Part shown: in pieces, positions 1-8,189 of the stretch
How positions within the stretch are numbered: the stretch's first letter is position 1
Layout of the letters: each line of letters starts with the position of its first letter
From: Helicobacter sp.
Lineage (GTDB): Bacteria > Campylobacterota > Campylobacteria > Campylobacterales > Helicobacteraceae
Reading direction: 5' to 3'
Length of the DNA: 16,415 bases
Assembly: GCA_029264655.1 (NCBI GenBank)
Contig: JARHZY010000151.1
Span: forward strand, 1-16,415
Program-made: the position numbers and the translations under genes
Notes under the pieces: generated by a model
The model's database searches: none
Seen by the model: only the letters and a program-made list of their open reading frames with translations
Told to the model about the DNA's origin: nothing

Positions 1-456
1 TACTATTTTATTTTGAATCTCTAAAGGTGGAATGGGGATTTTAAAGTTTGAATATTTGCCTATCCAATGCCTTTGGTGTTCTAAGGAGGCAAACAATATA
101 CACTTCATAGCATAATAAATGAATCTAAAGTTAATGTTATGTAGTTTATTTAATCTTAGAATCTTTATTGCTGATGATTTTATTTTAAAAGGAAAATCAA
201 CCCAATGAAATGAAGTCGTAAAATCATCAAAAATAATACAAGGCTTGTCGTGTAGGGCTTGATAGATTCTATTTTTTTATCTGTATAACCTAAAATAAAA
301 CTTTGTCCTGCAGTTAAAACAGGTGTTTGATAATTATTATACTATGTTGATTTTACTATATATTTTGTTGGTTGCTCATATTCTAATATTTCCCCAAAGC
401 TTTAAACTCCACACCATTAGGGCAAGCTTGGCAATAAGCTTTTCTATACTATTCAT
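1..456 (-). pseudogene. hsdS: Decayed type I restriction-modification specificity subunit (HsdS), partial
   Basis: This is a broken gene for the DNA-recognition subunit of a type I restriction-modification enzyme; it runs off the left edge. A start ATG at 454-456 follows a strong AAGGAG site (462-467) and begins MNSIEKLIAKL, typical of HsdS. Reading on needs frame changes: one base is missing near 418-428 (restoring PNGVEFKALG), one in the C run at 392-395 (restoring GEILEYEQPTKY), a TAG stop stands at 342-344, and one base is missing in the T run at 272-278. The last open stretch (about 270 to 1) contains CIIFDDFTTSFHWVDFPFKI and ends PIPPLEIQNKIV, hallmarks of an HsdS target-recognition domain and the following helix. 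No hsdM or hsdR lies upstream; the upstream same-strand neighbour is the acyl-CoA synthetase. Three breaks in under 200 bases, while nearby long genes are intact, suggest true decay rather than sequencing error. Confidence 0.8.
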
Positions 457-526
457 TACTCTCCTTTTCTATTTATCCCATGCATTTTAGCAATGGGGTT
501 AATTTGTAGTTCTTATACTTTGCGTA

Positions 527-2479
527 TTAACCTAAACATTCACATGCTTGTGCGATATTGGCAAAATATAATATTCCTTCTTGCAAGCAGTATTCTCTCG
601 CACTTTTCATATTTTCCCCACCAAGTAAAATTGGCACAATTTTATGTTTAAAAGTATATTTCTTTAGAATCTGCACTGTGCCTAATGCATCTGTCATATC
701 TTGTGGTGTTACAAGCATATAAATTAAATCAAGATTTGTGAATGTATCAACGATTTTTAATGTATTTTCATATCTATCTGGTAAAGCATCGCCTATGACA
801 TCGATTGGATTATTATGAGACCACATTGGTGGTAATACAGAATCTAATTCTTTTTTCTGTGCTTCATTAAGCTCATATAAATCTTTATTTTTTGCTGCAA
901 TAGCATCGGTTAAGACGGTGCCTGGACCACCTGCGTTTGTAATAACAGCAATATTTTTTACATCTCTAAAAAGCGGGGCAAATATAAGTGAATCTAATGT
1001 ATTAACGACATTTACGCCCAAGCTTTGCATAATACCATTAAACATAGCATAATTCCCGCTTAAATTCCCTGTATGTGAAAATGCTGCCTTTTTTGCTGCT
1101 TCAGATTTTGCTGCCTTAAAAAGATAGATTGGTTTTTTACAATTCCTAATGCTTTCACATAAAGATTTTCCACGTGCTACACCCTCTAAATAAAGTGATA
1201 TACTTTTACAATCTTTTGCATTATTAAGCATTGGGATAATCTCTGCACTACGCAAATCTACCGCATTACCAACACTAATTAAATGAGAAAAGCCAAGCCT
1301 AAGCTCTGCTGCTCTATCCATAAGACTAGCAAGCACTGCACCACTTTGTGAAAGAAAAGCATGGCTACCCTCATGCACAACTCCCGTGCCAAAAGTAATA
1401 TTTAGTTTTTCTTCATTTTCATAGAATCCAAGACAATTTGGACCTATAACATTAAAATTATATTGTGTTGCTAATTTACCAATCTCTTCTTCTTCAGCAT
1501 CATGCCCGCTTTCTTTAAAGCCTGCTGTAATAATAATGAGATTTTTTAATTGTTTTTTCACTAACTCATGGATAGTAGGGATAACAAACTTTGCTCCGAT
1601 AACAATAACTGCGGTATCAATATCTCCATCAATTTCACTCACACTTTTATAAAGCTTTTTCCCAAAAAGCTCTCCACCTTTTGCATTTACATAAAGCAAT
1701 TCACCCTTAAAACTCTGTGCATTTTTTGCAATAGTATAGCCTGTTTTACCCTTTTCTGTGCTAGCTCCGATAATAACAACACGTTCATTTTGCAAGAAAT
1801 CTGGACGTGGCTTTTCTCTTTGTGTTTCTTTATAATCTGATTTACCTTTTAAGATTCTCGCATCTACTGCAATTAGTCCATCTTTTGTTAGTTTTAATGG
1901 GTTAATATCAAGCTCTTTAATTTCATTTTCTTGTAACATTTTCTGCACACTTTGCACCAACCTAATAACCCATTCTATTTTATAGTCAAATCCTCTAAAA
2001 CCATCAAAAAGCTTAGCAATCTTTGTTGTGGCTAATGCCCTTCTAATCTCATCTTCTTTTGCATTTGATTCTATATAACATACATCTTTATAAAGCTCAA
2101 GGTAAATACCTCCTTTACCAAATAAAATAACATTACCAAAAGTAGAATCTTCTACACTTCCAATATATAATTCTTCCCCAAACACCATTTGTGTGATAAT
2201 GAATCCATCATTGCTATCAAGCTGGATATTGTGTTGCTTTAAATTCGCAATAATTTGTTGCCGTGCGTTTTCTAATTCAGTATTACTTGTAAGATTTAAG
2301 ATGACGCCACCAACATCACTTTTATGCACAACTTTTGGGGATTGAATCTTAATAACCGCCGGAAAAGCATTAAATGTTATTTGCTCATCTAATCCTACAC
2401 TTTTACATGCTGGTGTTTTGATACCATATTGTCCCAAAAAGCTATAAAGCTCACTTTCATTCAATGTCTGATTTGCCAT
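527..2479 (-). CDS. ADP-forming acyl-CoA synthetase (acetate--CoA ligase), fused beta-alpha form
   Basis: A 650-residue cytoplasmic enzyme of the NDP-forming acyl-CoA synthetase superfamily, expected to interconvert acetyl-CoA (or another acyl-CoA), ADP and phosphate with the free acid, ATP and CoA. Residues about 1-212 form the ATP-grasp (beta) domain, with VHKSDVGGV (H52, matching the family's beta-subunit phospho-transfer histidine), LFGKGGIYLEL at 119-129 and DINPL at 191-195. Residues about 225-360 form the Rossmann CoA-binding domain (VVIIGAS 234-240, GPNCLG 346-351), followed by succinyl-CoA-ligase-like domains with SQSGAV at 377-382 and the catalytic loop SHTGNLSG (H469, the expected phosphohistidine). 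The order is beta then alpha, whereas many family members are alpha then beta. The ATG at 2477-2479 has AAGGAG at 2487-2492, seven bases upstream. All key residues are present, so it is probably active; the acyl substrate cannot be read from sequence. Confidence 0.88.
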   Translation of the reverse strand: MANQTLNESELYSFLGQYGIKTPACKSVGLDEQITFNAFPAVIKIQSPKVVHKSDVGGVILNLTSNTELENARQQIIANLKQHNIQLDSNDGFIITQMVFGEELYIGSVEDSTFGNVILFGKGGIYLELYKDVCYIESNAKEDEIRRALATTKIAKLFDGFRGFDYKIEWVIRLVQSVQKMLQENEIKELDINPLKLTKDGLIAVDARILKGKSDYKETQREKPRPDFLQNERVVIIGASTEKGKTGYTIAKNAQSFKGELLYVNAKGGELFGKKLYKSVSEIDGDIDTAVIVIGAKFVIPTIHELVKKQLKNLIIITAGFKESGHDAEEEEIGKLATQYNFNVIGPNCLGFYENEEKLNITFGTGVVHEGSHAFLSQSGAVLASLMDRAAELRLGFSHLISVGNAVDLRSAEIIPMLNNAKDCKSISLYLEGVARGKSLCESIRNCKKPIYLFKAAKSEAAKKAAFSHTGNLSGNYAMFNGIMQSLGVNVVNTLDSLIFAPLFRDVKNIAVITNAGGPGTVLTDAIAAKNKDLYELNEAQKKELDSVLPPMWSHNNPIDVIGDALPDRYENTLKIVDTFTNLDLIYMLVTPQDMTDALGTVQILKKYTFKHKIVPILLGGENMKSAREYCLQEGILYFANIAQACECLG

Positions 2480-2895
2480 TATATATCTCCTTTATAAAGT
2501 TAGGATAATTGTAATGTAGAATTATGCAAAACGACATATATGGTTTAATATTTCTATATCTTTTCAGAATTTATTTTTCTTTTTTACTCATTTTATCATG
2601 GATTTTTTATGATTACTGGTATTGGATTTAGATTCTATAGAAATATCCAATAAACAAAAGAATTATTTATTAAATCTAAAATCTTACATACAAGAAACAA
2701 TGCTTAATTAATCTCTATCTCTAATGGTAATATATCTTAAACAACATGAAATCTTAAATAAAAACTATTGCATTATCGCTATAAGTCTTATAGAATCTTG
2801 TAGCCACAATATGACTCTAACATGACATACTAATTTATATGTGCTTAGGAAACTAAGTTATAATGCCTTATACTTAAATTTTGGAGATTAATATT
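2480..2895. other. Divergent intergenic spacer
   Basis: This AT-rich gap separates the minus-strand acyl-CoA synthetase gene from the plus-strand two-component operon and must hold promoters for both. On the plus strand a consensus -10 box sits at 2859-2864. For the minus strand I see the ribosome binding site at 2487-2492 but no convincing -10. Two copies of the window-wide AGAWTCT heptamer occur here, in the 2630s and near 2795. No ORF with a plausible start site and no structured RNA was recognised. Confidence 0.6.
2859..2864 (+). promoter_or_regulatory. Putative sigma70 -10 box for the two-component operon
   Basis: A perfect TATAAT lies 31 bases before the ATG of the response regulator, giving a leader of about 25 bases that contains the ribosome binding site TTGGAG (2881-2886). 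There is no clear TTGACA -35, which is normal for Campylobacterota promoters, where the upstream part is often only AT-rich. Position and match support it; transcription start is not proven. Confidence 0.5.
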
Positions 2896-3570
2896 ATGAT
2901 TTTTATTTTAGAAGACGAACATGCTATTTGCGAACTTATTGAATACGCACTCAAAACACATTCATTGGAATCAAAAGGTTTTGCAACACCATCAGCCTTT
3001 TTCCAAACATTAAATACACTTGAAGAAGATTCTATGCCAGAGCTTATTTTACTTGATATGATGCTTCCAGAACAAGATGGCATAGAAGTATTAAAAACCT
3101 TAAGAAAAAAGCAAGCAACAAAGCATATACCTGTTATTCTTTTAACAGCAAAAAGCAGTGAATTAGATAAAGTGTATGGGTTAAATATGGGTGCTGATGA
3201 CTATGTAACAAAACCTTTTGGTGTATTAGAATTACTTGCACGCATTAATGCGTTATTGCGTCGCACACGCGGTTTATCATCTGATGAATATAGTTTCCAA
3301 GAGATTACATTAAATCCAAAAACGCGTATTGTAAGCATTAATGGAACGTCAGTTAATCTCACTTTTAAAGAATTTGAAATGCTTGCACTTTTTTTAGCTA
3401 ATCCCCATCTTGTCTTTACACGTGAGCAACTTTTAGAATCAATATGGGGTAGTGAATTTCAAACACGCACAGTTGATGTGCATATTAACACATTACGCAC
3501 AAAGCTTGGTGAATGCGGTAAATATATCCAAACCGTGCGTAGTGTTGGTTATAAGATTGCCCAAATATGA
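2896..3570 (+). CDS. OmpR/PhoB-family response regulator
   Basis: A 224-residue cytoplasmic DNA-binding response regulator. Residues 1-122 form the receiver domain: acidic pair E6/D7, phospho-acceptor D54 in LLDMMLP, T84 and K106 in VTKPFG. Residues about 130-224 form the winged-helix effector domain, with the family signatures LTFKEFEMLALF, FTREQLLESIWG and the C-terminal RTVDVHINTLRTKL plus VRSVGYKI hairpin. I chose the ATG at 2896 rather than an in-frame TTG at 2881 because the latter overlaps the TTGGAG ribosome binding site and would add five residues before the normal first beta strand (MIFILEDE). Its stop overlaps the kinase start in ATGA, so the two are probably translationally coupled partners. 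The general type is PhoB-like, but no pst or other phosphate genes are nearby, so the regulon is unknown. Confidence 0.93.
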   Translation: MIFILEDEHAICELIEYALKTHSLESKGFATPSAFFQTLNTLEEDSMPELILLDMMLPEQDGIEVLKTLRKKQATKHIPVILLTAKSSELDKVYGLNMGADDYVTKPFGVLELLARINALLRRTRGLSSDEYSFQEITLNPKTRIVSINGTSVNLTFKEFEMLALFLANPHLVFTREQLLESIWGSEFQTRTVDVHINTLRTKLGECGKYIQTVRSVGYKIAQI

Positions 3571-5390
3571 GTAATGTCTATAAGGATAGATATTTGCGAC
3601 AAAGAATTTTTTGGGCACTTTTTAGCATATGTGTTATATGGGTATTGCTTGGACTTTGGGGGAGTATCCTTTTCTTTGCTAACTATTATGAAAACCAAAT
3701 AGCATTACATTTAAAGCAAAGCAGCCATTATATTGCAACAGGGTTAAAACAACATGGCATTAATTATCTTTTACACATTAATGCGGCATATCGTGTAAGT
3801 CTTATAGATTCTTTTGGTAATGTGTTATATGATAATGCCATTACACCAGATACATTAGACAACCATGCAACAAGGATAGAGTTTCAAGAAAGTATGAAAT
3901 ATGGTGTTGCACAAAGTTATCGCTACTCACAAAGCACCCAACAAGAAATGCTTTACTATGCAACAAAAATTATGCTATCACCAACTATGTTGCATACACA
4001 ATATAAAACAACAAAGCAACTCGCTACTACAAAATTATCTCTAGCACCTAATAATGCTTCATTACAACCATATATTTTACGCATAGCTAGTGTGCATAAA
4101 AATATCTTATCACTCATATATGACGCAATGCCTTATATATGTATTGGGGTTTTAATATGTCTAATAATGAGCATTATGCTTGCACGCAGTATCGCTTCAT
4201 TTATTATTGCACCATTGAATGCATTGCATTTAGATAATCCACTTGCATTAAAGCATTATAAAGAGTTATACCCACTACTCCATAAGATTGATGAACAAAA
4301 TACACTTATCCATGCACAAATAAAAGAGCTTAAAACAAAACAAGAAGAATTTAGTGCCATTACGCAAAATATGAAAGATGGATTTTTATTGCTTGATTCT
4401 AAAGGGGATATTTTATCCTTTAATAAAAGTGCTATGCAACTTTTTGGCACATTACATGAAGGTATGAATATAGCAATGCTGCATGAACAATATACAAGAT
4501 GGTTTATGATAGCATTGGAAAAGCAAAAATATAGACAAAAAATAGAGCATGAGGGACGCAATTATCAAGTTATTATAGAATCTGTATTTGAGCAAACAGA
4601 GCAAACACACCACACTCTGCATAATATAGATTCCCAAACTCTAGCAACCTACAATAAACAACCCATTGGTGTTGCTATGATTATACTTGATATTACAGAA
4701 AAAACACAACGAGAGCAATTACGACGTGAATTTAGTGCAAATGTATCACATGAATTGAAAACACCACTCACAAGTATTTTAGGCATTATTGAAATGCTAC
4801 AAAATAATCTTATTAAGCATGCTGATATCCCAAAATTTATTGGTAATATCCATAAAGAAGCAAAGCACCTTATGACACTAATCGAAGATATTATTATTCT
4901 TAATGAGCTTGATCATGATTATACTTTTATACCATGCCCTATATATATGCAGAATCTTTGCTATATTGTTATGGAAATGCTTACAGATTCTATACAACAA
5001 AAGCACATACATTATACTATAGAGGGTGATGATTTTGTGGTAATGGGCGAGCAAAGATTACTTCTTTCTTTACTTTTTCATCTCTGTGAAAATGCTATAA
5101 AGTATAACTATAAGTATGGCAATGTGCAAATAATTTTGCATGCTAAACAAAAAACACTGCAAATAAAAGATAATGGCATTGGGATACCAGAAATATACCA
5201 CGAACGCGTTTTTGAGCGGTTTTTTTGTGTAGATAAAAGCCATTCTAATATGATCAATGGCACAGGACTTGGTTTAAGCATTGTGAAACATATTGCATAT
5301 TTACACCATGCAAAAATAGAGCTTGAAAGCACATTACATATTGGCACAACCATAACAATCCACTTTCCTTTTACAGAATCTCCTATATGA
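3567..5390 (+). CDS. PhoR-like membrane sensor histidine kinase with PAS domain
   Basis: A 607-residue inner-membrane sensor kinase, partner of the response regulator just upstream (4-bp ATGA overlap). Order of parts: transmembrane segment about 14-38; extracytoplasmic sensor region about 40-186, with RVSLIDSFGNVLYDN (76-90) resembling a periplasmic PAS/Cache fold; second transmembrane segment about 188-216; a linker helix about 235-262; cytoplasmic PAS domain about 262-375 (NMKDGFLLLDSKGDILSFN); HisKA domain with phospho-acceptor H395 in SHELKTPLTSILG; and HATPase_c with N-box N509 (CENAIKYN), G1 DNGIGIP (535-541), F-box ERFF (550-553) and G2 GTGLGLS (565-571). Every catalytic motif is intact. 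The layout is that of PhoR-type kinases, but the sensor region gives no ligand clue and I assign no specific name. Confidence 0.92.
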   Translation: MSNVYKDRYLRQRIFWALFSICVIWVLLGLWGSILFFANYYENQIALHLKQSSHYIATGLKQHGINYLLHINAAYRVSLIDSFGNVLYDNAITPDTLDNHATRIEFQESMKYGVAQSYRYSQSTQQEMLYYATKIMLSPTMLHTQYKTTKQLATTKLSLAPNNASLQPYILRIASVHKNILSLIYDAMPYICIGVLICLIMSIMLARSIASFIIAPLNALHLDNPLALKHYKELYPLLHKIDEQNTLIHAQIKELKTKQEEFSAITQNMKDGFLLLDSKGDILSFNKSAMQLFGTLHEGMNIAMLHEQYTRWFMIALEKQKYRQKIEHEGRNYQVIIESVFEQTEQTHHTLHNIDSQTLATYNKQPIGVAMIILDITEKTQREQLRREFSANVSHELKTPLTSILGIIEMLQNNLIKHADIPKFIGNIHKEAKHLMTLIEDIIILNELDHDYTFIPCPIYMQNLCYIVMEMLTDSIQQKHIHYTIEGDDFVVMGEQRLLLSLLFHLCENAIKYNYKYGNVQIILHAKQKTLQIKDNGIGIPEIYHERVFERFFCVDKSHSNMINGTGLGLSIVKHIAYLHHAKIELESTLHIGTTITIHFPFTESPI

Positions 5391-5449
5391 ATGATTATAA
5401 AATAGAGAGAGAATATATGCTTATTGGGTAATTGTAGAGAAGTTTTGTG

Positions 5450-5455
5450 TATAAT
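5450..5455 (+). promoter_or_regulatory. Putative -10 box upstream of the M16-like gene
   Basis: A perfect TATAAT in the 93-base gap after the histidine kinase. Transcription would begin near 5462, leaving about 22 bases with an AAGG site (5473-5476) before the ATG at 5484. It overlaps an alternative in-frame ATG at 5454, an argument for the later start. Read-through from the kinase operon is also possible because no terminator is visible between them. Confidence 0.4.
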
Positions 5456-5483
5456 GGCAAGAATTTTAAAACAAGGTTTTAGC

Positions 5484-6776
5484 ATGGTAAAAAACATTGT
5501 AGTATTACTTTTTTTTATGGTAGGAGTGCAAACTATGTATGCAAACAAGGTTTCTCATCTCACAATTAATGGTGTTTCAATACCTGTTATTAGTGAACAA
5601 TCAAATGTTATTCCCGTTGGGCATTTAGAAGTTATTTTTCTTGGTGGTGGTAATGTATTTAATCCACCAAAACAACCTTTAGCAAATGTTGCTAGTGCCT
5701 TATTGCATCGCGGGACAAAAGAGTTAGGCAATGTGAAATTTGCAGAACTCCTTGAAAGCAAAGCACTTGATTTAAATATAAGTGCAGGGCAAACAACTTT
5801 AAATTTCACACTTGATTTTTTGAAAGAATATGAGGACTTTGCTTATACGCAACTTGCAAACCTTATGCGTGATCCAAACCTTACAAAAAATGCATTGCAA
5901 GATGTCCAAAAAAAGCTACATGCAGTGCTTATGAGTAAAAGCACAGATTTTGATTATCAAGCTATACTTTTACTCAATAAGGGTATTTTTGCAAAAACAC
6001 CACTTGCTTATCCAGCACTTGGTAATACAGCAAAAGAAATAGATTCTATAACCTTAGCAGATATTAAACGTTATCTTGATACAACACTTGTGCTTGAAAA
6101 TATGGTTATTGTTATTGGCGGTGATTTAGATATAAAGAAAAGTCTCGCAAAATTACAACAAACTTTTATGCATTTGCCAAAAGGTAAAAAAGTGGATTTA
6201 CCGCAATATCAAATCAAAAATGCACCAATGAAAATAGCAAAAAAAGAAACACAACAAGCCTATATTTATTTTGCAAGTCCATTGCATATTACAAGCATAA
6301 AAGATGATGGTTATAAGGCACAAGTAGCAGGCTTTATACTTGGAAGCTCTGGATTTGGTAGTCGGCTTATGGAAGAAATCCGTGTAAAAAGAGGACTTGC
6401 ATATTCTGCTTATATGCGTCCAAATATTTCACGCAACCATACTTATTTTATGGGTTATATGCAAACTGCACTTGATAAACAAGATGAAGCCATATCGCTA
6501 ACACAGCAAATTATACGCGATTTTGTAACAAAAGGTGTTACGCAAACAGAATTAGATTCGGCAAAACAATTTTTACTTGGCTATAAGCCACTGCAAGAAG
6601 AGACATTAGAACAACGTTTAAATGCAAGATTTATGAATTATTATAATGGTTTGCCACTAGATTATCGTGATGAATTTTTGCAAAAAGTAAAAGATCTTGA
6701 TTTGCAAACATTAAATGATTTTATCCGTGCCCATGGAGAAATTGCAACATTAAGCTTTGCAGTAATTACAAAATAA
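5484..6776 (+). CDS. Exported M16 (pitrilysin) family protein lacking the zinc-binding motif
   Basis: A 430-residue protein of the M16 metallopeptidase fold. Start: the ATG at 5484 gives a standard signal peptide (MVKN, hydrophobic core IVVLLFFMVG, likely cut after MYA at residue 20); in-frame starts at 5424 (TTG) and 5454 (ATG) would place a polar segment first. Two M16 half-domains can be seen: N-terminal about 25-215 (PLANVASALLHRGTKELG at 65-82, then a GGDLD turn at 212-216) and C-terminal about 220-430, with the characteristic FGSRLMEEIRVKRGLAYSAY at 291-310. Active M16 enzymes carry HxxEH where this protein reads NVASALLH, so the zinc ligands are missing; related proteins of this type are known in Campylobacterota. 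It is probably a non-catalytic partner or binding protein in the periplasm. The gene sits 45 bases upstream of glmU and may be co-transcribed with it. Confidence 0.85.
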   Translation: MVKNIVVLLFFMVGVQTMYANKVSHLTINGVSIPVISEQSNVIPVGHLEVIFLGGGNVFNPPKQPLANVASALLHRGTKELGNVKFAELLESKALDLNISAGQTTLNFTLDFLKEYEDFAYTQLANLMRDPNLTKNALQDVQKKLHAVLMSKSTDFDYQAILLLNKGIFAKTPLAYPALGNTAKEIDSITLADIKRYLDTTLVLENMVIVIGGDLDIKKSLAKLQQTFMHLPKGKKVDLPQYQIKNAPMKIAKKETQQAYIYFASPLHITSIKDDGYKAQVAGFILGSSGFGSRLMEEIRVKRGLAYSAYMRPNISRNHTYFMGYMQTALDKQDEAISLTQQIIRDFVTKGVTQTELDSAKQFLLGYKPLQEETLEQRLNARFMNYYNGLPLDYRDEFLQKVKDLDLQTLNDFIRAHGEIATLSFAVITK

Positions 6777-6821
6777 TCACGATGCTATAGATTCTATGTA
6801 TATTTTTATCAAAGGGGTAGT

Positions 6822-8180
6822 ATGGTATCAGTAGTAATTTTAGCAGCTGGGTTTGGCACGCGTATGAAGTCCAAAGAACCAAAAGTATTACATACAATAT
6901 GTGGTAAAAGCATGATTGAGTATGCAATTGACACAGCATTGCAAATAAGCTCTGATATACATGTTGTTCTTTATAACCAAGAAGAAAAAATAAAAGCATT
7001 TTTACAAACAAAATATGCGTGGTATATTGCAGATAAGATAACATTGCATACACAATTACATGATATATATCCGGGCACAGGTGGTGCATTAATGCAAGCA
7101 GAAAAGCAACTTATTGCTATAAAAGGTGAAAAAGTGCTTGTTATTAGTGGTGATACGCCCTTAATAATGCATGATGATTTAATGCAATTAGTAAATGGTA
7201 AGGGAGCAATAAATCTTGCTGTATTTCAGACACAAAACCCTTATGGTTATGGCAGAATCTTAAGAAAAGATCAAACAAATACACAGCAAAACGATACGCA
7301 ATGTTATGCGATAGCAGGTATTGTTGAAGAAAAAGATTGCACAGCAATACAAAAACAAATCACTACACTTAATGCAGGGATTTATTGTTTTAATAAGGAG
7401 CTTTTAGAAACATATATCCCTAAACTCAATGATAATAATATACAAAAAGAATATTATTTGACACAAGTAATAGAGCTTGCTTGTCAAGATTCACATGATA
7501 TTTTTGCTTATATGTGTTGTGAAAAAAATATGCTTGGTGTTAATACCAAATTGCATTTAGCACAAGCAGAACAGATAATGTTAGAACGACTACGTCATAA
7601 GGCAATGGAACAAGGCGTTATCATGCAAATTCCAGAAAGTATTTATCTTGATTATGAGGTATGTTTTGAAGGTGAATGTGTGCTTGAAAATGGAGTGCGT
7701 ATTACAGGAAAAAGTTATATTAAGGAAAGCTATATTAAAGCCCATAGTGTTATAGAAGAAAGCAAGATTATACAAAGTGATATTGGACCGCATGCACATA
7801 TACGACCAAATTCAAATATAATAGATTCACATATTGGTAATTTTGTTGAGTGTAAAAATGCAGATTTAAAAGGAGTAAAAGCAGGACATTTAAGCTATCT
7901 TGGGGATTGTGTGGTGCAAGAAGGGAGTAATATAGGTGCAGGTGTGATTACTTGTAATTATGATGGTATTAAAAAACACAAAACACATATTGGTAAAAAT
8001 GTGTTTGTAGGGAGTGATTGCCAGCTTGTCGCACCAGTTAATATTGCAGATAATGTCCTTATTGGTGCAGGTAGCACAATTACAAAGGATATACAAGAAG
8101 GAGACCTCGCCCTTGCACGCACAAAACAAACAAATTATCCAAACGGATTCTATAAGTTTTTCCCCCTTAAGCACTCATAA
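6822..8180 (+). CDS. glmU: Bifunctional GlmU: GlcN-1-P acetyltransferase / GlcNAc-1-P uridylyltransferase
   Basis: GlmU makes UDP-N-acetylglucosamine in the cytoplasm: it acetylates glucosamine-1-phosphate with acetyl-CoA and then attaches UMP. The product feeds peptidoglycan, lipid A and nonulosonic-acid sugars. This copy has 452 residues. The N-terminal uridylyltransferase domain (about 1-230) shows LAAGFGTRMKS (7-17) with PKVLH (20-24), PGTGGA (84-89) and SGDTPL with D111. The C-terminal left-handed beta-helix (about 250-450) has hexapeptide repeats, the catalytic H356 in KAGHLSYLGD, and GAGVITCNYDG (372-382). AAAGGGG precedes the ATG at good distance. All catalytic residues are present, as expected for an essential enzyme. 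It lies between the M16-like gene and maf, which begins 9 bases after its stop. Confidence 0.96.
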   Translation: MVSVVILAAGFGTRMKSKEPKVLHTICGKSMIEYAIDTALQISSDIHVVLYNQEEKIKAFLQTKYAWYIADKITLHTQLHDIYPGTGGALMQAEKQLIAIKGEKVLVISGDTPLIMHDDLMQLVNGKGAINLAVFQTQNPYGYGRILRKDQTNTQQNDTQCYAIAGIVEEKDCTAIQKQITTLNAGIYCFNKELLETYIPKLNDNNIQKEYYLTQVIELACQDSHDIFAYMCCEKNMLGVNTKLHLAQAEQIMLERLRHKAMEQGVIMQIPESIYLDYEVCFEGECVLENGVRITGKSYIKESYIKAHSVIEESKIIQSDIGPHAHIRPNSNIIDSHIGNFVECKNADLKGVKAGHLSYLGDCVVQEGSNIGAGVITCNYDGIKKHKTHIGKNVFVGSDCQLVAPVNIADNVLIGAGSTITKDIQEGDLALARTKQTNYPNGFYKFFPLKHS

Positions 8181-8189
8181 AGGCATGCA

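Noticed and set aside
5108..5548. Minus-strand ORF of 146 codons over the end of the histidine kinase gene
   Set aside because: It is antisense to the conserved ATPase domain of the kinase, with biased composition typical of a shadow frame.
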